Source: Comamonadaceae bacterium CD01
Lineage (GTDB): Bacteria > Pseudomonadota > Gammaproteobacteria > Burkholderiales > Burkholderiaceae_C
Length of the DNA stretch: 62,405 nucleotides
Assembly: GCA_002894305.1 (NCBI GenBank)
Contig: PGEI01000006.1
Location: forward strand, 1 to 62,405
Direction of reading: 5' to 3'
Of the stretch, positions 1 through 8,368 are shown one piece after another. A program made the position numbers and the translations under genes. The notes below the pieces were generated by a model, which made no database searches, was not told the DNA's origin, and saw nothing but the letters and a program-made list of their open reading frames with translations. Position 1 is the stretch's first letter; each line of letters opens with the position of its first letter.

Positions 1-58
1 CGTTTTGAGTATGTTCGCACCGCCAAAAATAGCGTTAACAGGCCCTAGCGCCTCCCGG

Positions 59-760
59 TCACGGCGCCAGGTCGAACACCAGCACCTCGGCCCGATCGCC
101 CGCGTCCAGCGTGATGCGCGGCTCGCCCTGCAGCATCGCGCCGTCGCCCGCGGACAGCGGCACGCCGTTGACCTGCAACTGGCCGCGCGCCACCTGCACA
201 TAGGCCTTGCGCTTTGGATCGACGTCCAGCTGCGCCGCCTCGTCGCCGTCGAACAGCCCGGCCCAGACGCGCGCGTCGGCATGCAGGCTGACGCTTGCGC
301 CCTGCCCGGCCGGCGCGGCAACCAGGCGCAGCCGGCCGCGCTTTTCATCATCGGGCACTCGCGCCTGCTCATAGCCGGGCTCGATGCCCAGCTGCGCCGG
401 CTCGATCCAGATCTGCAGAAAGTGCGTGGTCTGCCCCGGCGCGTGGTTGAACTCGCTGTGGCGCACACCGGTGCCGGCGCTCATGCGCTGCACCTCGCCC
501 GGCACGAGGGCCTGCACGTGGCCCATGCTGTCGCGGTGCGCAAGCGCGCCTTCGAGCACGTAGCTGATGATCTCCATGTCGCGGTGGCCGTGCTCGCCAA
601 AACCGGTGTCCGGCGCAATGCGGTCTTCATTGATCACGCGCAGATTGCCCCAGCCCATGTGCTGCGGATCGTAGTAGCCAGCAAAGGAAAAGCTGTGGTG
701 GCTGTCCAGCCAGCCGTGGTTGGCGTGCCCGCGCTCCTGCGCCTTGCGGATGTTCATCAT
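59..760 (-). CDS. pirin family protein (short, YhhW-like bicupin)
   Basis: About 233 residues, the length of the short bacterial pirins such as E. coli YhhW (quercetinase-like). The N-terminal cupin shows the metal-site pattern HGHRDMEIISYVLEG followed by a His-rich stretch (GTGVRHSEFNH). The C-terminal half is the second, degenerate cupin. The ATG at 760 (or the adjacent one at 757) is preferred over an upstream in-frame ATG because AGAAAGG lies 8 bases before it. The family binds a metal and has been tied to quercetin dioxygenase activity or to redox sensing; the substrate here is unknown. It is divergent from a LysR gene, a common arrangement in which the regulator controls the pirin gene. 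Confidence 0.9.
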   Translation of the reverse strand: MMNIRKAQERGHANHGWLDSHHSFSFAGYYDPQHMGWGNLRVINEDRIAPDTGFGEHGHRDMEIISYVLEGALAHRDSMGHVQALVPGEVQRMSAGTGVRHSEFNHAPGQTTHFLQIWIEPAQLGIEPGYEQARVPDDEKRGRLRLVAAPAGQGASVSLHADARVWAGLFDGDEAAQLDVDPKRKAYVQVARGQLQVNGVPLSAGDGAMLQGEPRITLDAGDRAEVLVFDLAP

Positions 761-845
761 GGTGTCGGCCTTTCTCTTTATTCCAATGCAAGCCACTTTA
801 GGCCGCGGCCCCCACTTGCAAGCGCCGCGGCCTTGAAGGCATCAT

Positions 846-863
846 TCAATTCGTTTGAATTGA
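846..863. promoter_or_regulatory. inverted repeat between pirin and lysR genes
   Basis: A perfect 7-base inverted repeat, TCAATTC-N4-GAATTGA, sits in the 115-bp divergent intergenic region, 12 bases before the lysR ATG. Position and symmetry fit an operator for the adjacent LysR protein. The function is inferred. Confidence 0.4.
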
Positions 864-875
864 CACACCCAGACC

Positions 876-1817
876 ATGCAAAACAGCCGCAACGTCCTGA
901 CGCCCGACAACCTGTGCATGCTGCAGGCGATTGCCGAGACCGGCAGCTTTGCCGCGGCGGCGCGCCAGCTGGGCCTGGTGCCCAGCGCGCTGACCTACCG
1001 CGTGCGCCAGGTCGAAGACGCACTGGACGTGCTGCTGTTCGACCGCAGCACCCGCCAGGCGCGCGCGACCCCCGCCGGGCAGGAACTGCTGCGCGAGGGC
1101 GCGCGGCTGCTCGACGACGTGGACGCCATTGCCGAGCGCATCCGCCGCGTCGCCACGGGCTGGGAGCCGCAGCTGACGCTGTCGGTGGACGGCGCCATCT
1201 CGCCGGCCACCATGCTGGAGCTGATCGAGGCCTTCTACGCGCTGGCGCCGCCCACGCGCCTGAAGTGGCGCGACGGCATCCTGGGTGGCACGGCCGAGGC
1301 GTTGATCTCGGGCCAGGCCGACCTGGCCATCGGCGTGACGCTGGATGCGCTGTCGCCCAACGTCGCCGGACTGCAGAGCGCGCCGCTGGGCGAGCTGCGT
1401 TTCATCTTCGTCGTCGCACCCCACCACCCGCTTGCCAAACTGCCCGAGCCGCTGTCCGACGCCACGCTGCGCGCCCACCGCATGGTGGCCGTGGCCGATT
1501 CGGCGCGGCGCAGCTCCACCACCGTGGGCATCCTGCCCGGCCAGGACGTGCTCACCGTGGACAACATGCGCGCCAAGCTGCACGCCCAGCTGCGCGGCCT
1601 GGGCGGCGGCTTTCTGCCCGAGCCCATGGTGCGCGACCACCTGCAGGTCGGCCACCTGGTGCAACGGCACGTGGCGCGCCCCTCGCGCGGCGTGGCCATG
1701 GGCTATCTGTGGTGCGCCCCCGGACGCACCGGCCCCGGCCGCGCGCTGCAATGGTGGCTCACGCAGCTGCAAAGCGCGGTGACGCGCAAGGCGCTGCTCG
1801 AAAACCACCACTTCTGA
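876..1817 (+). CDS. LysR family transcriptional regulator
   Basis: 313 residues, full length for the family. The winged HTH spans about residues 13-70 (AIAETGSFAAAARQLGLVPSAL is the recognition region in pattern) and is followed by the periplasmic-binding-like effector domain. It is divergent from the pirin gene, so it probably controls that gene and itself through the inverted repeat at 846-863. The effector cannot be read from the sequence. Confidence 0.93.
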   Translation: MQNSRNVLTPDNLCMLQAIAETGSFAAAARQLGLVPSALTYRVRQVEDALDVLLFDRSTRQARATPAGQELLREGARLLDDVDAIAERIRRVATGWEPQLTLSVDGAISPATMLELIEAFYALAPPTRLKWRDGILGGTAEALISGQADLAIGVTLDALSPNVAGLQSAPLGELRFIFVVAPHHPLAKLPEPLSDATLRAHRMVAVADSARRSSTTVGILPGQDVLTVDNMRAKLHAQLRGLGGGFLPEPMVRDHLQVGHLVQRHVARPSRGVAMGYLWCAPGRTGPGRALQWWLTQLQSAVTRKALLENHHF

Positions 1818-1859
1818 AGCCGCGCCGTGTAGAGTTGCCAGAACCACCGAAAGCACACC

Positions 1860-2948
1860 ATGAGTTCCACCCCACGCCGCAAAACGCCCTCTACCGCCCG
1901 CACCGCTGCGCCACAACAGCAGCGCATTGCCATCATCGGAGCCGGCATGGCCGGCGTCGTCTGTGCCCGCACGCTGGCGCAGGCCGGCCACGCGGTCGAC
2001 GTCTTCGAGGCCGCACCCCAGCCCGGCGGGCGCACCGCGGCGCTGGACTCGCCCTTTGGCAGCTTTGACAGCGGCGCGCAGTACTTCACCGTGCGCGACG
2101 GGCGCTTTCAGACCGCGCTGATGCAAACCGTGCCCGACCTGTGCCGCCGCTGGAGCGTCAGCACGGTGCGCATGCTGGACGCCGCCGGCCGGGTGACCAC
2201 GGCCGCGCCCCCGCCCAGCGAGGCGCACTGGGTCGCCACACCGACCATGGGCTCGCTGGTCGACGCCTGGGCCGCGCCGCTGGCGCAGGCCGGCCAGCTG
2301 CACACCGACCAGACGGTCGTGGGCCTCACGCGCGGCGACGGGCTGCGCTGGCAGGTGCGCACCCGATCGCGCGACGGCAGCACGCATGAGCGCGGCGAGT
2401 TCGACGCCGTCGTGCTCGCGCTGCCCGCCCCGCAGGCGCAGGCGCTGCTGCTGCAGTCGCAGCTGGACGTCGCCTGGAGCGCGGCACTCGACGGCGTCGA
2501 CATCGCCCCCTGCTGGACCATGATGCTGGCCTTTGCCCACGCGGTGCAGCCGGGCCTGACCACGCTGGGCCCGCAATGGAACGCGGCGCGCTCCACCCAC
2601 CACCGCATCGCCTGGCTGGCGCGCGAATCGAGCAAACCCGCACGCAACCAGGTCGAGCGCTGGACCGTGCAGGCCAGCCCCGCCTGGTCGCGCGAGCACC
2701 TGCAGGACGAGCCCGCGCGCGTGCAGGGCAAGCTGCTCAAGGCCTTTGCCGAAGTCACCGGCATCCACGCCGCGCCCACCCACGTACAGCTGCGCCGCTG
2801 GCAGTACGCGCAGACGCAATCGTCACTGGGCCAGACCTGCGTCTGGGACGCCGAGCTGGGCCTGGGCGCCTGCGGCGACTGGTGCCTGGGCTACCGGCTG
2901 GAAGACGCGTTCGTGTCCGGGCTGGAGCTGGCCCTGGCCATGGCATGA
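1860..2948 (+). CDS. NAD(P)/FAD-dependent oxidoreductase (renalase-like amine oxidase family)
   Basis: 362 residues. A Rossmann dinucleotide-binding motif, [10 protein letters not shown], lies near residue 22, followed by the acidic residue in VDVFEA and the FAD-contact segment PGGRTA. The C-terminus has [18 protein letters not shown], typical of the family's second FAD contact. It resembles the renalase/NAD(P)-binding family of bacterial amine oxidase-like proteins, whose substrate is generally undefined. A 42-base gap separates it from lysR, and its stop overlaps the gluQ start (ATGA), so the two are translationally coupled. Confidence 0.85.
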   Translation: MSSTPRRKTPSTARTAAPQQQRIAIIGAGMAGVVCARTLAQAGHAVDVFEAAPQPGGRTAALDSPFGSFDSGAQYFTVRDGRFQTALMQTVPDLCRRWSVSTVRMLDAAGRVTTAAPPPSEAHWVATPTMGSLVDAWAAPLAQAGQLHTDQTVVGLTRGDGLRWQVRTRSRDGSTHERGEFDAVVLALPAPQAQALLLQSQLDVAWSAALDGVDIAPCWTMMLAFAHAVQPGLTTLGPQWNAARSTHHRIAWLARESSKPARNQVERWTVQASPAWSREHLQDEPARVQGKLLKAFAEVTGIHAAPTHVQLRRWQYAQTQSSLGQTCVWDAELGLGACGDWCLGYRLEDAFVSGLELALAMA

Positions 2949-3889
2949 GCGGCCACACAGGCCGCTTCGCACCCTCTCCCACCGGCCCGCTGCACGCCGG
3001 CTCGCTGGTCGCGGCACTGGCCAGCTGGCTGGACGCACGCGCCTGCGGCGGGCGCTGGCTGGTGCGCATCGAGGACGTGGACGGCCCGCGCTGCGTGCCC
3101 GGCGCGGCAGAGCACATCCTGCGGCAGCTGAACGCCTGCGGCCTTGAGCCGGACGCGCCGCCGCTGTACCAATCGACACGCTCCGGGCGCTACCAGCAGG
3201 TGCTGGACGACCTGCTGGCGCGCGGTCTGGCCTACCCCTGCGCCTGCACCCGCCGCGAGATCGACGCCGCGCTGGCCGCCAGCGGCCATGTGCACGCCGC
3301 CCACACCGCCCGCCCCTACCCCGGCACCTGCCGCGCCGGACTGCAAGGCCGGCCAGCGCGCGCCTGGCGCTTTCACACCGAGAAGTACCAGGCGCAGCTG
3401 GCAGCCAGCGGAGACACCGGCCCCGGTTTTGCGCTGGGCGCGGCCGGCCTGCTGCACTGGAGCGACCGCCGCCTGGGCGCGCAGCAGCAGAACGTGGCGC
3501 TGGAGGTGGGCGACTTCGTGCTGCGCCGCGCCGACGGCCTGTGGGCCTACCAGCTGGCCGTCGTCGTCGACGACGGCGACCAGGGCGTGACCGACGTCGT
3601 GCGCGGCGCAGACCTGGCCGACAACACGCCGCGCCAACTGCTGCTGCAGCACGCGCTGGGCCTGCCCGCACCACGCTATCTGCACACACCGCTGGTGTGC
3701 ACGCCGGACGGCGCCAAGCTGTCCAAGCAGCACGGCGCGCCGCCCATCGACGAGCGCCAGCCGCTGCAGGCGCTGGCGCAGGCCGCGCAGGCGCTGGGCC
3801 TGCCGCCGCTGCCCGCGCCGCGCAGCGTGGCGCAGGCCCTGCTTTGGTGGCAGCAGGCCTGGGCGCACCTCTACAATCGCGCCCCGTGA
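2945..3889 (+). CDS. gluQ: glutamyl-Q tRNA(Asp) synthetase
   Basis: Glutamylates queuosine at position 34 of tRNA(Asp). The 314-residue protein matches the catalytic core of GluRS without its anticodon-binding domain, which is the hallmark of GluQ-RS. Visible signatures are the N-terminal [14 protein letters not shown] (HIGH-like), the zinc site CACT plus YPGTC, and the KMSKS-like KLSKQHGA. The ATG overlaps the stop of the upstream oxidoreductase. Its own TGA overlaps the GTG of trmB, linking two tRNA-modification genes. Confidence 0.95.
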   Translation: MSGHTGRFAPSPTGPLHAGSLVAALASWLDARACGGRWLVRIEDVDGPRCVPGAAEHILRQLNACGLEPDAPPLYQSTRSGRYQQVLDDLLARGLAYPCACTRREIDAALAASGHVHAAHTARPYPGTCRAGLQGRPARAWRFHTEKYQAQLAASGDTGPGFALGAAGLLHWSDRRLGAQQQNVALEVGDFVLRRADGLWAYQLAVVVDDGDQGVTDVVRGADLADNTPRQLLLQHALGLPAPRYLHTPLVCTPDGAKLSKQHGAPPIDERQPLQALAQAAQALGLPPLPAPRSVAQALLWWQQAWAHLYNRAP

Positions 3890-4656
3890 ATACCAGCCCG
3901 ACACCCGACACCCCCGCCGGCGCCGTCCCGAACGCCGCTCCCGCAGCCACCGGCCCTTCGCGCAGCGGCGCAGCGCCCGCCGACGTTGCCCACCCCAAGG
4001 CCATCCGAAGCTATGTGCGCCGCGCCGGCCGCACCACCACCGGCCAGACCAAGGCGCTGGCCGAGCTGGGCCCGCGCTTCGTGCTGCCCTACGCGCCGCA
4101 GCTGCTGGACGCAGACGCCGCGTTTGGCCGCCACGCGCCGCTGATCCTGGAGATCGGCTTTGGCATGGGCGAGGCCACGGCCCACATCGCCCGCGTGCGC
4201 CCGGGCGACAACTTTCTGTGCTGCGAGGTGCACGAGCCTGGCGTGGGCGCGCTGCTCAAGCGCATCGGCGAGCAGGGCATCGCCAACATCCGCATCTGCG
4301 CGCACGACGCCACCGAGGTGCTGGCCCACATGCTCGCGCCCGCGCAGCTCGACGGCATCCATATCTTCTTTCCCGACCCCTGGCACAAGAAAAAGCACAA
4401 CAAGCGCCGCCTGATCCAGCCGCCGCTGGTCGCGCAGCTGGCCGGGCGGCTCAAGCCCGGCGGCTACATCCACTGCGCAACCGACTGGCAACCCTACGCC
4501 GAGCAGATGCTGCAAGTACTTGGCGCCGAGCCGCTGCTGGCCAACACCGCCCCCGACTACGCGCCCAAGCCCGACTACCGGCCGCTGACCAAGTTCGAGA
4601 ACCGCGGCCTGCGCCTGGGCCATGGCGTGTGGGACCTGGTGTTCACGCGCCGCTGA
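3886..4656 (+). CDS. trmB: tRNA (guanine-N7-)-methyltransferase
   Basis: Forms m7G46 in tRNA using SAM. The 256-residue protein has the SAM motif [11 protein letters not shown] and the family signature [16 protein letters not shown]. The start is taken as GTG at 3886, which overlaps the gluQ stop. This leaves a Pro/Ala-rich, probably disordered N-terminal tail of about 45 residues before the conserved domain. The 3' end overlaps the convergent pseudogene by 14 bases. Confidence 0.95.
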   Translation: MNTSPTPDTPAGAVPNAAPAATGPSRSGAAPADVAHPKAIRSYVRRAGRTTTGQTKALAELGPRFVLPYAPQLLDADAAFGRHAPLILEIGFGMGEATAHIARVRPGDNFLCCEVHEPGVGALLKRIGEQGIANIRICAHDATEVLAHMLAPAQLDGIHIFFPDPWHKKKHNKRRLIQPPLVAQLAGRLKPGGYIHCATDWQPYAEQMLQVLGAEPLLANTAPDYAPKPDYRPLTKFENRGLRLGHGVWDLVFTRR

Positions 4657-5449
4657 TCACGCCCTGTTTCCCCGCCGTGCGGTGCACCACGTAGCGCCGC
4701 GCCGCGCCCTCGGGCCGCAGGCCGGCATCCACCAGCACATCGATGGCCTGCACGTCCAGGTGGCCAAACCAGTGCCCGTCGGGGTAGCTGATGGCCAGCG
4801 GCCCCAGGTTGCACGGGTATTGGCAGCTGGTGTGCAGCGGCATCACGGTCTTCTTCAGTTCCGGGTCTGCCTGCAGGCGCGCGCGCAGCTGCGCCCACAG
4901 GCCTGCTGCCCCCAGCGCGGTGCAGCGCGGGCCCAGGCACAGCAGCAGGTGGCGCGCCAGCGGCGGCACCTCGGACCAGGCGCGCGGGTCGCGCTCCCAC
5001 TGCTTCGGCTGGGTCTGCGTCACGTCGGGCAGGTCTTGCGCCTGCGCCAGGCTGCGCGCCAGCAGCGGCGCCAGGCCGTCGAGCGCGCCCAGCGCCGGTG
5101 CGAACACGATGCGTGGCAGTGTCTCCGGCTGCGGCTGGCGGTGGCGCCAGCGCTGCGCCACCTTGTGCAGCCAGCGCAGCAGCGCCGGGTCGACCGGCAC
5201 AAAGACCGGCTGCAGCACGACGAGCCGCGCGCGCGGCGCCGCCCGCAGGCAGGCGTCCAGCGCCTGCGGCAGGCCGGGGCCGGCGCGGTCCACGCAGGCC
5301 GCCTCCACATGCACCGGCGCGCCGGTGAGCGCCGCCGCCAGCCGATCGCGCAGCTGCGCCAGCTCCTACTGGGCGCCGCCGCCGTAGCCGGCGCGCCCGA
5401 GCAGCACCACCGCGCGCTCGCAGTCCAGGCGGGGGTCAGCGCAAGTCAT
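4643..5449 (-). pseudogene. CbiX-like/[2Fe-2S] ferredoxin-domain protein interrupted by an in-frame amber codon
   Basis: The reading frame opens with ATG at 5449, overlapping the btuD stop by 14 bases. It runs 27 codons (MTCADPRLDC... to GGGAQ), meets TAG at 5366-5368, then continues in the same frame to the stop at 4643. The intact product would be about 267 residues. The N-terminal part resembles a CbiX/sirohydrochlorin chelatase fold (VVLQPVFVPVD, PALGALDGLAPLLARSL). The C-terminal part is a thioredoxin-like [2Fe-2S] ferredoxin with C-x4-C (CLGPRC) and C-x3-C (CQYPC). A downstream GTG at 5314 could still make a shortened 223-residue protein. Its place at the end of a cobalamin operon fits a tetrapyrrole or redox role. 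A sequencing error at 5366-5368 remains possible. Confidence 0.75.
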
Positions 5450-6224
5450 CGGGCAGGTACTCGATCACGGGTTTGCCGCTGTGCGCGCTCGGCGTGACGC
5501 TGGCGCGCACGCCATAGACGCGCGCGATGTGCTTGGCCGTCAGCACCTGCGCCGGCGTGCCCTGGGCCACCAGCGCGCCGTCCTGCAGCAGGTAGAGCCG
5601 GTCGCAGTAGTGCGCGGCCAGTTGCAGGTCGTGCAGCGCGGCCAGCGTGGTCAGGCCCAGGCGGCGCACCAGCTGCATCAGCGCGAACTGGTGGCGCACG
5701 TCCAGGTGGTTGGTCGGCTCGTCCAGGATCAAGAGCGGCGCCTGCTGCGCAAGTGCGCGGGCCATCAGCACGCGCTGCTTTTCGCCGCCCGACAGGGTGG
5801 AGAACATGCGCTCGACCAGATGCGCGGTGTCGGTGCGCTCCAATGCTTCGGCGGCAATGCGCAGATCCTCGTCGCTGTCGCGCGCGAACGGCGACTGGTG
5901 CGGCGTGCGGCCCATCAGCACCATGTCGCGCACGCACAGGTCGAACGCGCCGCCGCCCTCCTGCGCGAGCACAGCCATGGCGCGGGCGCTCTCACGCGCG
6001 CCAGCCTGCCAGACGTCGCGGCCCGCCACGCGCACGCGGCCACCAGCCGGCCGCAGCACGCGGTAGACCATGCGCAGCAGCGTGGACTTGCCGCTGCCGT
6101 TGGGCCCGAGCAGGCCGACGAACTCGCCCTGTGCGGCATGCAGGCTCACGTCGCGCACGATGTGCGCGGCCGCCGCCTGCCAGCTCAGGCCATCGGCCTG
6201 CAGATGGGCGCCCGGAGCACTCAT
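5436..6224 (-). CDS. btuD: cobalamin-type ABC transporter ATP-binding protein
   Basis: 262 residues. Walker A is GPNGSGKST, the signature is LSGGEKQR, Walker B is LLILDEPTNHLD and the switch His is in LAALHDL. The sequence is of the FecE/BtuD iron-chelate and B12 importer class. The ATG overlaps the btuC stop (ATGA), and its end overlaps the amber-interrupted gene. It should energise BtuC to move cobalamin across the inner membrane; the assignment rests on the riboswitch upstream of the operon. Confidence 0.9.
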   Translation of the reverse strand: MSAPGAHLQADGLSWQAAAAHIVRDVSLHAAQGEFVGLLGPNGSGKSTLLRMVYRVLRPAGGRVRVAGRDVWQAGARESARAMAVLAQEGGGAFDLCVRDMVLMGRTPHQSPFARDSDEDLRIAAEALERTDTAHLVERMFSTLSGGEKQRVLMARALAQQAPLLILDEPTNHLDVRHQFALMQLVRRLGLTTLAALHDLQLAAHYCDRLYLLQDGALVAQGTPAQVLTAKHIARVYGVRASVTPSAHSGKPVIEYLPDDLR

Positions 6225-7303
6225 GCCAGCAGCCTTTGCGCCGTCTGGCGGCGGTAGAGCATCCAGACGAAGAACGGCCCGCCCACCAGCGAGGTGATGA
6301 CGCCCAGCGGCAATTCGGCCGGGGCAAACGCGGTGCGCGAGAGCACGTCCGCCCAGACCAGGAAGATGGCGCCCACCAGTGCCGAGACGGGCAGCACGCG
6401 CCGGTGCTCGGCGCCCACCAACATGCGCGTGACATGCGGCACCACCAGGCCGACGAAGCCGATCGGCCCGGCCAGCGCCACCAGCGTGCCGGTGACCAGC
6501 GAAACCAGCACGAACAGCCAGCGCCGCGTGCGCGGGGTGTCCACGCCCAGCGTGGCAGCGCTGTCCTCGCCGGTCAGCAGCGCGTTCAGCGCGCGCGCTT
6601 GCACCAGCAGCAGCGCCATGCCCGCCAGCAGCAGCGCGCTGGGCAGGCCCAACTCGTCCCAACGGGTGCCGGCAAGGCTGCCCATGGTCCAGGTGAGCAC
6701 CGAATTGGCCAGCTCGCGCTGGTCGGCCGTCAGCACGATGAAGCTGGTGACGCCGCCCAGGCAGTAGGCAATGGCCACGCCGCCCAGGATGAGGCGTGCC
6801 GCCTGCAGCCGCCCATCGGCATGTGCCAACGCATAGACCAGCACGCAGGCGGCCAGCGCGCCGCCAAACGCCCCCAGCGGCAGCGCCCAGCCGCCGGCAA
6901 AGGCCAGCGCGCCATAGGCCAGCACCGCCACCGCACCCACCGACGCGCCCGAGGACACGCCCAGCAAATAGGGGTCGGCCAGCGGATTGCGCACCATGGC
7001 CTGCATGGCCACGCCCACCAGCGACAGCCCGGCGCCGGCCAGCGCCGCCAGCAGCACGCGCGGCAGGCGCACGCGCCAGACGATCTGCTGCTGGGAGATG
7101 CTCCAGTCGCCTGCCGCCAGATCCAGCCCCAGGCGCTGGCCGATCTCGAACCCGGTGATCTGCCAGACCTGGCCGGCCGCCAGCCGCACCGGCCCGAGCG
7201 TGATCGCCAGCGTCAGCGACAGCGCCAGCAGCGCCGCCAACGCGGCCAGCCACCAGGCCAGGTGGCGCCGCTGCAGCGCATGGGCGAGGTGGACGGGATT
7301 CAT
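6221..7303 (-). CDS. btuC: FecCD/BtuC-type ABC transporter permease
   Basis: 360 residues, with about ten hydrophobic segments and the family motifs GVAMQAMVRNPLADPYLLGVSSGA and GPIGFVGLVVPHVTRM. It forms the inner-membrane channel of a type II importer for B12 or ferric chelates. ATGA overlaps with both btuF and btuD show tight translational coupling. The cobalamin assignment comes from the riboswitch and operon context. Confidence 0.9.
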   Translation of the reverse strand: MNPVHLAHALQRRHLAWWLAALAALLALSLTLAITLGPVRLAAGQVWQITGFEIGQRLGLDLAAGDWSISQQQIVWRVRLPRVLLAALAGAGLSLVGVAMQAMVRNPLADPYLLGVSSGASVGAVAVLAYGALAFAGGWALPLGAFGGALAACVLVYALAHADGRLQAARLILGGVAIAYCLGGVTSFIVLTADQRELANSVLTWTMGSLAGTRWDELGLPSALLLAGMALLLVQARALNALLTGEDSAATLGVDTPRTRRWLFVLVSLVTGTLVALAGPIGFVGLVVPHVTRMLVGAEHRRVLPVSALVGAIFLVWADVLSRTAFAPAELPLGVITSLVGGPFFVWMLYRRQTAQRLLA

Positions 7304-8340
7304 GGCGCCGGCACCCTGTCCGGGTGCAGGGCGTGGGCAAGTTTGCGCACGGCGGCGACGTTGCGCGGCCCGGGCGTGGCCTCAGCAAAGTCCAGCAGCA
7401 CAAAGCGGCGCTCGCGGACGGCGCTCAGGTGGGCTAGTTCGGGCTGGGCGAGCAAAAACTGGCGCTTGGCGTCGGGAGTGGGAACATCGTTGTCGACAAT
7501 GGCGATCCACTCGGGGTCGCGCGCAATCACGTCCTCCCAGTTGCCCCGCGTCCAGCTGCTGGCGATGTCGGCAAACAGGTTCTCGCCGCCAGCGGCCTCG
7601 ATCATCGCGTGCGGCATCGCAAAGCGCCCGGCGGTGATGGGAATATCGGTGCCGCTGTCGTACAAGAACACGCGCGGGCGCCGCGCCACACCGGCGGTGG
7701 CGGTGGTGATGCGCGCCAGCTCGGCGCGCTGGGCATCGACCAGCGCCTGCGCGCGCTCGGGCACGCGAAAAATCCGCCCCAACGCCAGCAGGTCGGCAAA
7801 GGTGTCTTCCAGTGCCACGCGCTCGCGTGAGCCCTGGCGGATGCACGACTCGGTCAGCACGTAGCTGGCGATGCCCAGCTCGGCCAGGCTGGCGGGCGTG
7901 ACCTGGCCCTGGCGAAAGCCATACGACCAGCCGCTGAAGACAAAGTCGGCCTGCGCGCCCAGCAGTGTCTCCAGGTTCATGCTGGCACCCGACAGGTCGG
8001 GCACGCTGGCCAGTTGTGCCTGCATGACCGGCGGCAGGCGCGTGATGTCGCGCAGCCCGCCGTAGCCGGCCAGCCGGTCTTGCAGCCCCAGCGCCAGCAC
8101 CATCTCGACCAGGTTGATGCCATGCACCACGGCGCGCTCGGGCGCCGTCGGATAGTCCACCACCTGGCCGCAAACGCTGGCCTGCACCGGCACCGATGCG
8201 TCGGCAGCCGGCACGACGGGTGCGGCCGGCTGTTGTGCCGGCGGTTGCGCCGACTCCTGCGCCGGTGCGCAGGCAGCCAGCAGCAGCGCCAGCGCGGCGG
8301 CCAGGCTCCCTGCTTTTGACGGAAGAAAAGCTGAAATCAT
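7300..8340 (-). CDS. btuF: periplasmic cobalamin-binding lipoprotein (BtuF-like)
   Basis: 346 residues with a lipoprotein signal peptide ending in the lipobox LLAAC (Cys at about residue 24), a Pro/Gln/Ala-rich linker, then a class III substrate-binding fold (RAVVHGINLVEMVLALG, then DFVFSGWSYGF). It presumably takes cobalamin from BtuB and delivers it to BtuCD. The gene lies 28 bases after btuB and overlaps btuC by four bases. Confidence 0.88.
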   Translation of the reverse strand: MISAFLPSKAGSLAAALALLLAACAPAQESAQPPAQQPAAPVVPAADASVPVQASVCGQVVDYPTAPERAVVHGINLVEMVLALGLQDRLAGYGGLRDITRLPPVMQAQLASVPDLSGASMNLETLLGAQADFVFSGWSYGFRQGQVTPASLAELGIASYVLTESCIRQGSRERVALEDTFADLLALGRIFRVPERAQALVDAQRAELARITTATAGVARRPRVFLYDSGTDIPITAGRFAMPHAMIEAAGGENLFADIASSWTRGNWEDVIARDPEWIAIVDNDVPTPDAKRQFLLAQPELAHLSAVRERRFVLLDFAEATPGPRNVAAVRKLAHALHPDRVPAP

Positions 8341-8368
8341 GCTTGGAGAGGCGCTGCCTGCGCGGCTG

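Noticed and set aside
5-2068. Long plus-strand frame across the pirin and LysR region
   Set aside because: It runs antisense to pirin and out of frame with lysR and has no recognisable protein. It is a product of GC-rich codon bias, as are several 500-700 codon antisense frames elsewhere (for example over btuC, pheT and eptA).
5366-5368. TAG in the cobalamin-operon gene as pyrrolysine, selenocysteine or programmed readthrough
   Set aside because: No recoding machinery or context signal is visible, and Sec uses TGA. A nonsense mutation or error is simpler.
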